DNA of 64,000 nt from contig OY856409.1 of assembly GCA_963693085.1 (NCBI GenBank), positions 1,536,487,072 through 1,536,551,071 on the forward strand, in the 5' to 3' direction. Numbering within the stretch: position 1 is the stretch's first letter; each line of letters begins with the position of its first letter. Shown piece by piece: positions 35,810 to 49,200 of the stretch. The notes under the pieces are model-generated. The model was not told the origin of the DNA and made no database searches. It was given only the letters and a program-made list of their open reading frames with translations. This DNA is from Alisma plantago-aquatica (taxonomy: Eukaryota > Streptophyta > Magnoliopsida > Alismatales > Alismataceae). Position numbers and translations under genes: made by a program.

Positions 35810-38773
35810 GATGCAAGGATATCTTCAATCTATACGGTTATCCTAGAAATTGTGAGTGGATGGGTGAGCCTACTCGCTCAGTGAATGAGTAAAACAATAA
35901 TATAGTCTAAAGAACTGAATGAGACATTTATCTTTCTTGAATAACTAAAATAATAACAAGATAGTAGTTCATATTAAAAGACTAGGTATTCAGAAATTTA
36001 CAAATAGCATTGAAGCCTTCATCATTAGAAATAAACAAGTAGAGAAACATAATCCTCACTATTTTATTTCTGGTCTTTCATTAACTTTAACTTGAAAGTT
36101 TAATAAAATACAGGAATTCCTGTACTGAGCAGATCTAGAATAATACAATTAAATAACAGGAAATGCCAATATTACATTTAAAGAACAATTGTTACGAAAC
36201 TGTACTCGAATATTTCTTAACTCTTTTACTTATAAGAAACTCTTTAAACTTATATTATCATATTTTAACTTATGCCCTGATCATATGCGGTGTACTCTAC
36301 ATGTGAAGACTCATAGAAAACTAAGATCTCACCGTACAAGACTTAGCTGACACACCCAGGATGCTAAGCCTGACAACGTCGTTGGTCTACAATAAGAAAA
36401 TGGCTTTCTGGCCTGGACACAAATATGGGCCGTAAAACTAGATTCCTCCTCTAACCTGAGCACACAGGCAAAGAATCAAGCTACCTTCTAGCTTTTCTAT
36501 ACTCTAGTGCTACCAGGATCTCTGGTTGATGTTGGACACTACATGCTATATTTTTAAGGAGACTTCCACAAGGGTTTCGTCCCCCATACCACCTATTAGT
36601 ATGTTCCGACTCCCGTAGACTAGACACTACCAGGGTTAGGTCATTTCTTCCCTACGGTGCAAACCTCTCATAGGGAATCAACGGTATTGATGGAACCTAT
36701 TACAACTATAACTTTGATTATATCTTTCTCTTAGACTGATTTCTTTTAACTCTATATCTTACGGACTACTCACACTACTGAACTAAATTCACTGATAATA
36801 CTAAACTTAATGCTTAACATATTGTTTACCCTTTTGTTAGGGTTTCTCCTTACTCATGCACATATATCATTTCTCATGTATTCAAACATATATCATGTCT
36901 ACTAAACAAATATTCTCATTCAACATTTCACACATATATGCATGGCATCAATAACATCCCAATCTAGGGCATGTCATATCTCTCTGCTTGCAATAGCATA
37001 ATAACTTATCATTTCATGACAAGTATTTGAATTAGAGAATCCGAATCTCATAAAAAAATCATACATGCATATAAGATAATATTCTACGAAAAACCCACAA
37101 TATCACATTAATCATTCCAATCAGCCATTTAATACTAAATTAGATTTGTATACTTTTAAAAGCATACTAGATTGGGTTTCCATCCTTGATTACTTGCTAT
37201 TCATGGGATATGTATTATGAAAATCAAAAACTCTATTGTCTATATATCAAATCAAAGAGATCAAACATGTAGAATTAAATGCACTAGGAACATAAGTAAG
37301 ATCAATTAAGCTTAAATCTAAATTTCAGCTATAATGTTGTTCAAGCACCCGGATAACTAAATAATTCAAATCTTTAGAAGATTCTCAATCAACTTATAAA
37401 TTCTCTATTATTCAAGATACATGGATATCTATATCCATGTCATCATATAAACATTTACAGATCATAGTTAGAACATGGTTTGAAGTATACTAGAAACTGA
37501 ATTAAAAAACAATTCTTTTCATTTATTGTCATCTAGGCAGAAATCGAGAATATCAACTAAATCATCTAATTGAGTAAAATTGATTGAATTATTCTTTTAC
37601 CCACTCACCCTAGGTTGTGAAATTAGCTTAAAAGCGTATCCCATATCTAAAATCTTGAATCCATATCAAAACCCTAGCAAATCACCACTTTCTTCTTCCT
37701 TTCAACTCGCAAACCCTGGAAATAAAGATTAGGAGAGAAAGAGTGAGAAAAGGGGGTGATTTGATATGATTTCAAATAAAATCATGGGAGGGACGGAATC
37801 TTAACATCTGAGGAAAGATTCACCATGAAATTATATCCAAAAAATCTAAACTTATATGATTTCTTCATTCCTCGGATGACAAAACCCTAGGTCAGCATCT
37901 CCATCAAGTTCTCCTCTCAAAACCCTAGCTCTCCTCTCTCTATAAAATTTCATTTCTCTAAATTGAATCATGAATTATGAGAGCTCCTAGTGTGTTAGGT
38001 TGACCATATAGAGAAATTGAGCTGCTTGGGTCAATTGCACATTGACCCCTCACTATACTTTCTCTTATTTCAGCTGAATTTTCTGTCATACAAATGTTAC
38101 TATAATTCATCTCCTGAATAGCTAACTAATCTTCCAAAATTTATGAAAATTTTACATGTTGTTTATGATTGAGTTTTAGATCTCCAATAAAAATTTCAAA
38201 TTATTTGGAGTTACCAATAAATAAATAATAATCAAATAGTTCACTACCATCTAGCAGTCTACAGAAGTGTCATTTGAAGAGAAAATGCCCCAGAATGCCC
38301 GTACAAGGTGCCACTTCCGTGCCAAGATGGACACAACATGGCTATGCTTCCTCCCCATGACCATGGTGCATTGGTTTCATCAGATTGGATACAAAATTTG
38401 GTTAACCATTCAATTCTTCCAAAACGGCCATGTGGCTTAACATGCCCATGCCACCAACGACGTAACACGGTCGTGCTACCTACGACAACCGTGCTATCCA
38501 AGATTAGATACCATTTTCAATGTCCTTTTCTTACCTTTCTCATTCCTCTCCAACATTGGCTTAGTTGGTGAAAACCCTAATTTCAGCCGACTAGAGTTTA
38601 TATTTTCTCAAACCCTAATTATACAAAGAGATAGCATACTTGGGGTTCTCATTATGTTTAACATATCATGATTGAACTACCATCCTTGATCATGTTTAAT
38701 CAATGACCAATATAACTAAGCATGTAGTCATCCACATAAACCCTAACTTACCAATTAAGCTTAAATACGGTCA
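35810..38773 (-). mobile_element. Outer element 3' LTR, second part (after CACTA-1)
   Basis: 35810-36750 matches 63067-64000; the rest runs past the available partner. Joined to 8844-9244 the LTR is about 3.37 kb. The right end is placed where minus-strand purine-rich CCAAGGGGGGAAG (38782-38794) gives way to TGACCG, within about 10 bases. Outside it, minus-strand TTTCGGGGGTGAAA resembles the Tekay/Del 3' motif. At 38330-38510 there are repeated ACGGNCRTG-type words (AAACGGCCATGTGG, ACACGGTCGTGCTA, ACAACCGTGCTA). Confidence 0.82.
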
Positions 38774-39143
38774 TAAATATTCTTCCCCCCTTGGTTTCAC
38801 CCCCGAAACATAAATATGCAAGCAAAGTACTTTTAAGGTTTAATTTAAGCTTCTGATATCTTACATGTCATTATATTCTTGAATTCCATACTTGAATGCA
38901 GTTTTCACCATTAAGTCCTTTAATTCTTTACTTTTTTTTTTGAAAAAGAGAGCCTATCGCTTCTTATTTATTCATATCGGAAATAGTAGTAGCTACAATG
39001 TTCGGATCAAAATCCTCTAACAACGTTCGAGGATTTTCAAAGCAACAAGCCAGTGAGGCTAAGGTATGGGCGACCCCATTGCCTTGCCTATGGATAAAAC
39101 AACAATGAAAAGATAGATAGAAAGAAGATAAATGACAGATCTC

Positions 39144-39530
39144 CTACACGGTACTGTCCTCGTATCCACGTCCCCATCTACCAGCCTTTACTGCACGTAT
39201 AAGAATCTCGCTATCCATCTCCACAATCAAATCCTTCAGGCCTAGGTTCAAGGCTAGACGAATGCCATACAAGACTGCCATTCCCTCCGCACTAAGCACT
39301 GAGAACACATGGTCCATATGACATTGGTACGTAGCCTTGATGTTCCCTAGATAGTCCCTGAAAATAGCACCAATACCCGCTCGACCCCCACTCTGGACAC
39401 TGGTGTCAACATTGAGTTTGAAGCAACCCTGTGGTGGAGGAGTCCAAGTAGAACAATTTGTGGCGTTCTTCGTCTGTGTCCTATCACACACTGCTGTAGA
39501 GTAGTGCCCATAATCTGCCACTAGCATAAG
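39144..39530 (-). pseudogene. RNase H domain of the first LINE
   Basis: In the frame 39758-39144 the minus strand shows FKLNVDTSVQSGGRAGIGAI (first catalytic Asp), LSAEGMAVLYGIRLA (Glu) and LIVEMDSEILIRAVKAG (Asp). The domain stops soon after, at 39144, so the last helix with the fourth acidic residue and the usual N-x-x-AH/AD-x-LAK end is missing. This RNase H is typical of the plant L1 clade. Confidence 0.85.
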
Positions 39531-39676
39531 AAAACTCACTGCAAGCGCCGACACATACGGTTTCTGGGGATCAAAGACGTGCTTGTTCCTTGCTGTGAAG
39601 GCTACCCACAGAAGGGTGGCGCCCTCATCTCGTCTCCCCAAATCGTCATCACGTAGCAGCTCCCTGATGAAACTCC

Positions 39677-42237
39677 TCACATCCATGACTTCGTGGTTGG
39701 GCCAGTGTTGCTGTCCCACAGCCCAAATAGGTCCCGTAAATGTACACAACAACAGCACATGAGTAGAATCCTCTGTGTGAGGAACACTGTGGGCAGAGCT
39801 CGTCCTGAACTACACTTCTCCGAAAGAGGGCTAATCTGGTCAGTAGTATGTTTCATAAAACTCTCCAAACAAAGTGCTTTAGGTTTGGAGGCCAACGTTG
39901 TTTCCACACTCTCTTCCAATCGTCTTCTTCCAAGTCATCCAACAGATCCTCCCTTGTGCACAACAGACTATATGCACTACGAACGGTGAACTCTCCCCTG
40001 CTTTCCCTATCCCAACAAAGAGTGTCTGTCGCATCTCTAGGACTCAAAGGTATTTCCCTTATCATAGACCTGATATGAGGTGGAAAAACATATGAAAGAG
40101 CTCTGTCATCCCACTATCCTATCTCCACATCTATCATCCCTGCCACTGATGTGTAGTTCACCAGTCCCTGTATGAGATATCACTTCACTGACCCTCCCAG
40201 CTTTGGAATCCACCTATTCTCATAGATGTCAATCCTACTTCCATTCCCCACTCGCCATAGGAAACTCGGTTTTACCAGCTGAAGTGCGCCCCATATACTC
40301 CTCCACATAAAGCTCGGCGCACCCCTCATCGCTGAGTGTATCACAAAAGTGTGTCTGTAGTACTTTTCCTTCAGAACACAACTGATCATAGATCCCTCAT
40401 TGGTAGCCAGACGCCATCCCTACTTTGCCAGTAAAGCTTGGTTGAAAGCGGAAAGATCACGAAAACCCATACCTCCATATTCCTTAGGTCTGCATAATCT
40501 CACCCAACTGAGCCAGTGAATCTTCCTCTGCCCGTCTTTCGTACCCCACCAAAAGCGTGCAATCAATGAATGTATCTCGTCAATGAGTCCCTCTGGCAAT
40601 CTAAAAATACTCACAAGGTAAGTGGGAATCGCCTGTATCACTGCCTTTATGAGCACCTCCTTCCCTGGCTTGGATAGCAACTTTTCCTTCCATCCTTGTA
40701 TTTTTTTCCAAACTCTATCTTTTATCGCAGAAAAGACTGCCTTCTTGGATCGCCCTATAGCTGTCGGAAGACCCAAATATCTGTCATGTCGATCCACCTC
40801 CCTAACCCCCAGGTTGTTTTTGATAAAATTCCTCCTCTCCACCTCCACATTTTCGCTAAATGATACCTCACTCTTCTCAAAATTAATTTTCTGTCTCGAT
40901 GCCCTCTCATATTGGCTGAAAATCTCAGCTAAAATGGAGCATTCTTCTGAGGTATCTCTCGTGAAAACAATGCTGTCATCAGCAAAGAAGAGATGAGAAA
41001 CCCGTGGTGCTGTCCGACAAGCCTTTATTCCATGAATCCTTTTTTCCTATGCTGCTTTTACAAGAGATAAAGAAAGAGCTTCAGTGCAAAAAATAAAAAG
41101 ATAGGGGGATATTGGGTCACCTTGGCGTAGTCCTCTTGTCGGTCTTGTGGATCCCCTCCTATTGCCATTGATGAAGAATCTGTGTGAAACGCTCGACATT
41201 CACTCATACACTTTTGACCTCCACCTGTACGGGAACCCCATCGTTTTCATCACCCTCCCCAAGAAAGACCACTCTACCCTATCATAGGCCTTACTCATAT
41301 CCAACTTCAGTGCCATCAACCCCTCCTAGCCTTTCTTCCTGTGTATCATGGTATGGAAAAGCTCATATGCCACTAAAGCGTTATCGATGACCATCCTGCC
41401 CCTAATAAAAGCTCTTTGGTTCTCAGAAATAATATCATTCAGCAGAGGTTTGATTTTATTCGCCAGGACTTTGGTAATGAGTTTATAGGACACATTGCAG
41501 AGACTAATAGGGCGATATTCAGAAATATGGACCAAAGCTTCTGTCTTTGGGATGAGCACAATGTCAGTATCATTAATCTCCTCAAGGCTGCGTTCTCCTC
41601 TCCATCACTCTGAGATAAACTCCATCAAACTCCTCTTCATCGTTCCCCAAAACTTTTGATAGAAAATGGCTTTCATGCCATCCGGGCCAAGAGCTTTATT
41701 AGGGTATATCTGTTGCAAAGCTTGCCAAATATCACTCTCTGTGGGTGTCTGCTCCATCCGTGCAATATCGTCCTCTTGAAAAACCCCTTGCATGCCTTCT
41801 AGAAGAACATCCATGCCATCCGGGTGTGAAGTAGAGAAAAGAGAAGTGAAAAAAGAGGGGATTACCCCCTCAATTTCCTCCGGTTCCGTCTGCCAGCTGC
41901 CATCCTCCTTAAAAATGCCTTTCTATGGTGTTCCTCCTTTTCCTTTGACTCACCTTGTGATGAAAATATTTTGTGTTCTTGTCCCCATCTCTCATCTCAT
42001 TAGTGCGTGCTCTAGCGTGCCAGAAGCTTTCTTCTAATCTCTACAACTCCTGTAGCTCCTTAGCCAGATGGGAGCACTCCTGAATCATGCCATGTGACAG
42101 TGGTAAATTTTGTGCCCGAACCAGGTCCTTTTCAGTTCTTTGGATCCGTCTTTTAATGCACCCAAACTTTTCTTTTGCCCAAGTACTCAATCTGTCAGTA
42201 CACTCTCTAGTCTGTGAGATGAGGCCTCCTCCCTGAT
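39677..42237 (-). pseudogene. Reverse transcriptase and zinc-binding region of the first LINE, broken
   Basis: Minus-strand pieces in several frames follow family order. LNKALGPDGMKAIFYQKFW-like sequence (41814-41605) is followed by IPKTEALVHISEYRPISLCN and AFIRGRMVIDNALVAYEL (41559-41326). RGLRQGDPISPYLFIFC lies near 41115-41160. FFADDSIV, with the catalytic Asp pair, is at about 40969-40992. YLGLPTAIGRSKKAVF to GGMGFRDLSAFNQALLAK follows at 40848-40420. The RVT zinc-binding region SRGEFTVRSAYSLL and LKHFVWRVL is at 40065-39853. Frame changes and stops between the pieces make an intact product impossible. Confidence 0.9.
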
Positions 42238-42818
42238 ATTCCTACCAAGCTTGTTCAACTACCGCCCTACACTCTGTGGATGAAAGCCAAAGGGTCTCAA
42301 ATCTGAAACTCTTGCCTCTTTCCTCTGCCTGCCTGGCTTTCTCAGCCCAAAGAAGGATTTTACCATGATCCGAATTACCGATAGGAAACTTTTTTACTTT
42401 CCGCATGTCAAAGATATCACACCATTCTTTATCAGCCAGAAAACGATCCAGTCTTTCCCTAATGGGATTATCAATATGCAACCCTCTCCTCCATGTGAAT
42501 CTGCAACCTGTGGACCCCAAATCAACCAACTGACAGTTGTCAATCGCATCCCAGAAGTTCCTCATCTTCCATTCACTGTGTGGCTGCCCCCTGACTTCTC
42601 CCAATCCACTGTGATTTCATTGAAGTCACCCCCAAAAACCGTAGGTCTGTGAGAAGCTCTGTGTATATCTTCCATGAGGGCCCATGTCCGCCATCTCTCC
42701 TGCACTGCTGCCCAGCCATAGATACCCGTAAAACAATAATTTTTTTCTGGATTTGCTTCCTCTATGTCCGCACATATGTGGTGATCTGAGAAAGACTTGA
42801 TTGTCACCCTATCTCCTC
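42238..42818 (-). pseudogene. Endonuclease remnant of the first LINE
   Basis: The minus-strand frame 42807-42562 carries FTGIYGWAAVQERW and VFGGDFNEI, matching the APE-type endonuclease motif GDFN. 42604-42242 continues with LVDLGSTGCRFTW and GNSDHGKILL (SDH catalytic motif) in another frame. The N-terminal catalytic part (QNxxG and WLQE motifs) is missing because of 5' truncation. Confidence 0.88.
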
Positions 42819-42834
42819 TCCTTTAATTCTTTAC

Positions 42835-45800
42835 TAAATCACAACATGTTTGAAATAGTTCTCAATGATAACAAACAAATTCTCTATGCCATAGTCAATC
42901 ATAGGATAGAGAGATAAACAACCATTTCAATATTTTCATACTCTTAAGGTGTTATCTCAATATTGATAATCTGATCCAACTATCTCAATTCATATGGCTC
43001 AATATGTAATATTTTTGTGTATTACCTCTAAGTCACAAAAGAGAGTTCACCATGTTCTTTTGAATTTTACTATTGTGCTACTCAAATAGCAAAATATTCT
43101 TGAGTTGAAAGACTAGATTCAACAACAATTGCACAATACTACTCACGACATCCCCATTGGATCATGGATGCATAAGGTGAAGCATTACCATCACATTCCA
43201 TACTATTTGCAAGTATGAACCCACACATAATTCAAGGTGTAACCATCAGGTTATAGAATACTAGGATTTCAACAATAGTAATAGAGTACTCCATGATTGT
43301 ATTAGTCATTCAAGGACTATTCATACCCAATTACCATCACTTAGTTATATTAAAGCTAGGTATAACAAGCTATACCTCATTGAGGTTACATATCAATATA
43401 ATATGGATGTCATCCCTTCTATTCATATGAGTGAATAGGTAAGACTACCTTATTTAGGGTAACCCTCCATTTGTTCCATCATCATTCAACCCATATCACC
43501 ATACCACAATTGTACAATACTAAGATGGATTACTGGTATGAATGACTTAAACTATTAGACACCTTTAATTAACATATTGGTTGCACATGTACAACTAAAA
43601 TCATATATAAAAAAAATTTACATCCCTTAGTATATCTTCAACAAATTATACTTTAAAAAAAACTCATACTAAAATCCATTATTTTCTCTTATCTCTCTCC
43701 TCATTCATTACTACTTACTTTTTCCTACTTATCCTTCTCATTTTAATCATGTAGATTAAACATCCCTAAAATTGAAACATACAAGGTACAAATAGATTAT
43801 TCATCATTCTTGCTATCACTGTAAGAATTTATTTCATATCGCACTTCACTCATATTGTATTTATCCTTTTGTTCAAAGCACGCCTCTTATATTTCAAATC
43901 TATTTCTTATCCTTTACTCTGAATCATTTCCATATTGTTTATCTACCTTTCAGATTAGCTACCTTTAAAACCTAGATTACTATCAATGCTAGTTTACTTC
44001 TCATAGTGCAATTTTCATGATCTAGTTTTATAGAGATGCTAGTATTTAAGGTCAAATCACTAGTGACGTCCCTTAAACTACTACAAGTCTAAACATTCTA
44101 GGGTTTGGTCCTTATCAGTAGTATTACATTATTGTGATGTGACTTTATTCTCTTAATTTGAAATTCAAACTTTGGATCTCACAAGTTTTACTAAAGTCTT
44201 CCTTATCTTATCAATTGAAATTTTCTTTCGCTTACTTGGCCATTCAAATAAATTACATTCTCAATTTACCCTACTAGGGTTTCATCATCATATTGTGTCA
44301 CTATTACATTCACTAGATATCCCTACCATGGTGGTTATGCATCATATATGATTCATTTTCTTATCACTTCATTCCCACCTTTCTCTCATTAAGGAAGATA
44401 TGAAAGAGAAGATGATTCTGAGACTTAGAATTCTTATATTCAAACATTCGCCTAATACATTTCTAGTATGTAGGTTTAATTAGTTATCAACAGGGATACT
44501 TGACTAACTTGCTTGAATCTCACAACCTCTTTCTTTTATAATCTATATTACTCCATCATGTTTCAAACCCTTCCTTACTTTTCATAATCCTCTTACCATA
44601 TGCTACTCTTCCACCTGTCATATTTAACTTCTAATTTTTTCTTATGACCATGTTGCTTATTCATGTGTATGATCATGTATACCATGTTGCACATATTTCT
44701 TTTTATCCTTCTACTAATGTGATGTTAAAATTCTAAATCAATATTCTCTCTACTAGTTTTACCTCATGTTTAATACGTTACATATTCTTCATTTTAAATC
44801 AAATGGATCATGCATGGGTCAAACTTAGTTTCTCTTTCAATCAAGTTTTCTCCTTCCTGAATATAGTATACCTTTGTATGACTTATTCATGTATTAAACT
44901 ACACTTTTGTTCTTCTTTTAGAAACTAGTTTGTTGTTCTATAGAGACTTGAAATCCAAAGTTATTAAGGATGAATGTATTAAGCTTTATAATAAAGGTAT
45001 ACATTCTATGCTATCAATTATATCATAACCCTCATTCCTTAATCAAGATCATCATTTCCAACATTTATCTCTGTTTTAACTTAGTTTCTTATCCTAGTCT
45101 TTTGATTTACATGTTCATCTAATTCTCTTTACTTTAACTCTTCTAAAGACTCTTCACTTCTATGTACATACCATATACTTAACTCTTTTCTTCTATTTTA
45201 CCTTTGCTTTGGAGTACATAAATGCATTGTACTTGATTATATGATCCATTCCTCATGATTGAATCTTACTATCTTGGACCTTACATACTTTTCTCATATC
45301 TTTACCATATTTCATGTTTACAATTCATATAATACTAATCATTAAACTTAATCTAAACCTTATGTCGTGTTCCTTTATTCCCAATTAAGGGTTTCTCATA
45401 TGAGGCCCCAAAGTTGGATCTCAGATATCAGTTTCAACTGATTCTTAGCTATTCTAATATTTCCCATATGTTTCAAGATCTTAGTGTATGTACATTCACT
45501 ATGACGTGGGTCTAATTTATCCAGAGTCTACTCTTATTATATTTTCAATAGGAGTCATTAGATCCTAGTAACACACCCTTCCAGCCGGACCAAGATAAAT
45601 TGGCAGTCCGGAAGCCAAGAGCTACTCAGGATTAACTAACTCCTATTAATCTAAAACATGTGGAAAGAATATCCACTTAGAGCAAACTCAGTTAAACATA
45701 ACTTATGGTCTACTTGATATAAAGAATATAAATAGTAAATGAATCACTTCATGATACACAACAATTTAAAGAACCATATATATTCTACAAAATGATAATC

Positions 45801-46055
45801 TAAATTCATATATATAAGAGCATTTCTATTGGTCTCCAATCAAATAATTAATATAAAGCAAGAGTTTTATCACATTCTATGTTTAATCTCTTACTCCTTC
45901 ATTACTTTTCTGTCTCCTAACCCTAAGATTTCTAGGGTTTCTCTCTAGCTGTTCCTTCCTCTGCATACCTGGCCAGGGCATCCAGAGAACAATAGACAGA
46001 GTAGCTTGATACTGGTCAACCTAAGTATTTAGATACCGGGCCAGGGTATCTAAAT
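42835..46055 (-). mobile_element. Non-coding internal region of the outer LTR element
   Basis: About 3.2 kb, T- and CT-rich on the plus strand, with no open frame of note and no gag/pol motif in any frame. It is native to the outer element, since it is bounded by the LINE target duplication on the left and the AAT duplication of CACTA-2 on the right. The last ~130 bp contain two CCAGGG(C/T)ATC words (about 45973 and 46041). Such long non-coding interiors typify LARDs. Confidence 0.7.
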
Positions 46056-46200
46056 CACTACAAAAAAGAGTTGATTTAGCTACATTGATTATGGCTACAT
46101 ATACTATTCTTGTAGGTAAAACCTCTTTTCTTTACATATTATATAAATGTAAATAAAATAAATATAGTTAATTCTAATAACTACGAAATTGACTACACAC
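46056..46200. repeat. CACTA-2 left terminus and subterminal words
   Basis: TTTAGCTACATTGATTATGG, GGCTACATATACTA and AACTACGAAATTGACTACAC follow the CACTACAAAAAA end, in the same word family as the right end. Confidence 0.65.
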
Positions 46201-49200
46201 ACCCATTAACTACAAAATTTTAGTCCCATTCCTCTCCTCCTCTCACCCCCTACCAATTCCAAATAACTAATACGCTAAAAAAATTCAAGTTCACGACGCG
46301 TTACTCCCTCCTCCCCCTATTGGGGTGGTTAATACTCCCTTCTCCCACTTGGCACCGCATGTCAGCAGTACTCCCTCTCCCTTCCCCCAAACCCCACCCC
46401 ATCATCTCACTGTCACACACCCGGAAAAAACCCTCGATCCAATTGCTCTCTCCCATCCCAACCTCTAATATCGACAGGTAGGCAGAGTGAGGAGGGGCGA
46501 CGGAGGCGACCCGTGAGGGCGGTGATCTCTTGGCTGAACCGGGTCTCCCTTTCCCACAAGGCAAGGAAGGAGACGTTGTTCTCATAAAAAATAAGGCAAT
46601 CCGTTTGATTCTATTTTCATTGGCTGTGTGAATACTCACGATTACAAGGCCCAACAACCTGAATTCTTCAATGGGTTGCCGCAACGACCACCTACTGTGT
46701 GTAGTGCCTCGTCGATGGAGCAGGTCTGGTGCCAGCTATTTGAAGGACCCCATGCGTATCAGCCTCCCCCTGCTAGCACCTCGTAGAATAACAGAGAGGA
46801 CATCCTAGCATCATAGAGCCCTACGCGGAAACATCCACGCCCGCAAATACACAACAACTTCCTCAACGACAGTCATAGCAAGGTAAGCTGAATTCATGGT
46901 CCAAGGGGAATGACACACCTGCAGCTCCTATGACAATAATCATTTAAGAGTAGAATACTAATTTTGGCTTTTCATTTTAGAGTGAGGAGTCTTTTTTCAA
47001 GATAACGGAGAAAGTGAAATATTTTATTCATCTATCATGAATATCCATATGATTGCATTATGCCATTGCCGCCAGTCTTCCTCATCCTGACCTCAGTCTC
47101 TCCTATCCGTGCTTTCTGGACGTGTCTATAGCAGGGTGTGCCCTTCATCTGCATAAGTTTTCTGCACTATAAAACACCCAAGAAAGAAATTTAATCTTGA
47201 AATTAACATCAAAGCCTAGGATTCTGGAAATGTCATTCTTCCATTTGTATCATAGTCTTAGTGAAAAATGCCATACTGATCAATCCAACATATTAAATAG
47301 GTATTATGCAATTTTACTTAGTTGTTTATGAAATAGAGCCCTAGATTCTGGATTGTATATAGTAGATTTTAACATATACATACCTTACTAAAAGCTGGTC
47401 CTTTTCCTGTTGTGCATACATTTTGGAAAATGTTCAAACTTCATATGTAGATAGTTGCACCAATTTTCTATTCGTAATTGTGGTTTCATTTTTCATTGTT
47501 CCAGTAGTATTGTTTATCTTCTAACCAAAATTATTACGTTGGATATTCTTATCTAGTTTATAAACCACTATGTTATGTGTCTTATTGAAATAAAATTATT
47601 TATAATCATTTGTAATCTACAAGCACATCACGCCTATTTAGCAATGGTAACTCAGGGCCTGGAATTTCCTCTTGCAAGAACATAAACTTAGATGTCTGTA
47701 ACTTAGGTTGGCCCAGGTTATATCAATCTTAAAAACCATAACCTTCATGATGTCAATGATTTTAGTTGAGATAATCCCACCTCTTGTTTATATATGGTTT
47801 CTAACGTTGGTACCCACAACCATTGTTTTGGTTGTCTTCAACATAGTCCACTCAAGCTTTAAGTCCTTCTACACTTTGTGAGGCAACCAGAGGAGATAGT
47901 CCCTAAGTCAGATATTAGGATCAAGAGAAGATGTGAAATAAGTGAGAAATACATTTACATAAGGTTGTATGGAGATTCTGAGGCACTCATTTGTTCTACA
48001 AAAATATTTCCCACGTCACACTATAGTCTGAGGTGGTCATCAACTTTGGACTTATGTCTTCCACATTCTCTACAACCTATAGAGCTAATATCCAAACAAA
48101 AATAGGAGATTTTTGGCAACTTCAGATGATCTGAGATGAGGTAATTGGTTATAGATATCTTTTAGAAATTTCTTCATATTAAATAAGCCCCGAAAAATCC
48201 TATCTATTGATAAAATTAAGCAAAAGCAAGTGATCCAACTTCAATTGTGATACTACAAAATATATGGTAACACTTAAATATGTCGCAACACATTGAGAAT
48301 GGTTTATTAAACAAAATATCACAGGGATTGTCCACGTTTTGACTATGTGTATACCACACAGCTTGAGTGTGGCTCAATGAGATGGTTCAATGATATCAAG
48401 ATCTTAGCTAAAGTGGAGCTACTATGAGATGATTCTATGCATCACTCTTGACAACTTGAGATTTTTCTTCTCATTTTTATGTTTTTTAGGTTCTCTTAGA
48501 TAGTGTCTAATGTTTGGAATCTATAAATGTTGGGAAAGTTATGAAATTATAACCAAAATGAGTGTTTGGCATTTGTTTCTATTTGTTCTTATAATTTTCT
48601 CGACAGCTACATTGCCTTGGGATTGGCCTATTCTTCATCTACCTTGAGATGGTTGATTGTGTTCACTTCTGATAGCTCATGTTGAACTATCAAATCTCTA
48701 TATTTTCAATTGATAAACATCAGGTCCTTCTCAAGCATGGTCGAGCTATGTCTGGACTGGATTCATTGCTATAACTATGTGTAGCTTTTTTTTTGCAACT
48801 TAAAATCTAACATCGCAATCTATTAACAAGTCTTGGTTGTAGCTTAGCCCTTGATGTAGATTCACCAGGTTCAGTAACCTCTCAGAGTGTCTACTATTCT
48901 GTTCCATGAGTGGGCCTTTTGGTTTGATGATATTTGGTTTAAATTTGAAGTTTTGGCTGTTGTGATCTAAGTTTCAAATCATTTCCAATTTGGAGATGTG
49001 TGTTACAGTAGAACCCAATATGATTATAATGCTTTGAAGGTTGAGACATCATTCTACTCTGTCGGAACCCTTGTTCATTCTGATGTATCATTGTTTGCAC
49101 TGTCTTCTCTTCTAGTGGTTCACTAAAGATTCCACTATGCAACCTTCTACTGTTAGAGTCGCCATTTCATGGCACATACCTGCAGCACAATGACACAGGT

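Larger units (their letters stand above)
38932..42818 (-). mobile_element. L1-type LINE, 5'-truncated, with exact 16-bp target-site duplication
   Basis: TCCTTTAATTCTTTAC occurs at 38916-38931 and at 42819-42834. The minus-strand element ends in a poly(A) tail (plus-strand T run from 38932) and is cut at its 5' side within the endonuclease. Domains in minus order are endonuclease, reverse transcriptase, zinc-binding RVT region and RNase H. Several frameshifts and stops split the frame, so it is inactive. It lies in the internal region of the outer LTR element, close to its 3' LTR. Confidence 0.95.

Noticed and set aside
39693..40095. Plus-strand open frames within the first LINE
   Set aside because: They are antisense to reverse transcriptase and zinc-binding coding sequence.
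46301..46684. 127-codon minus-strand frame near the CACTA-2 left end
   Set aside because: Gly/Ser/Arg-rich low-complexity sequence in a GC-rich patch, without domain or splice evidence.
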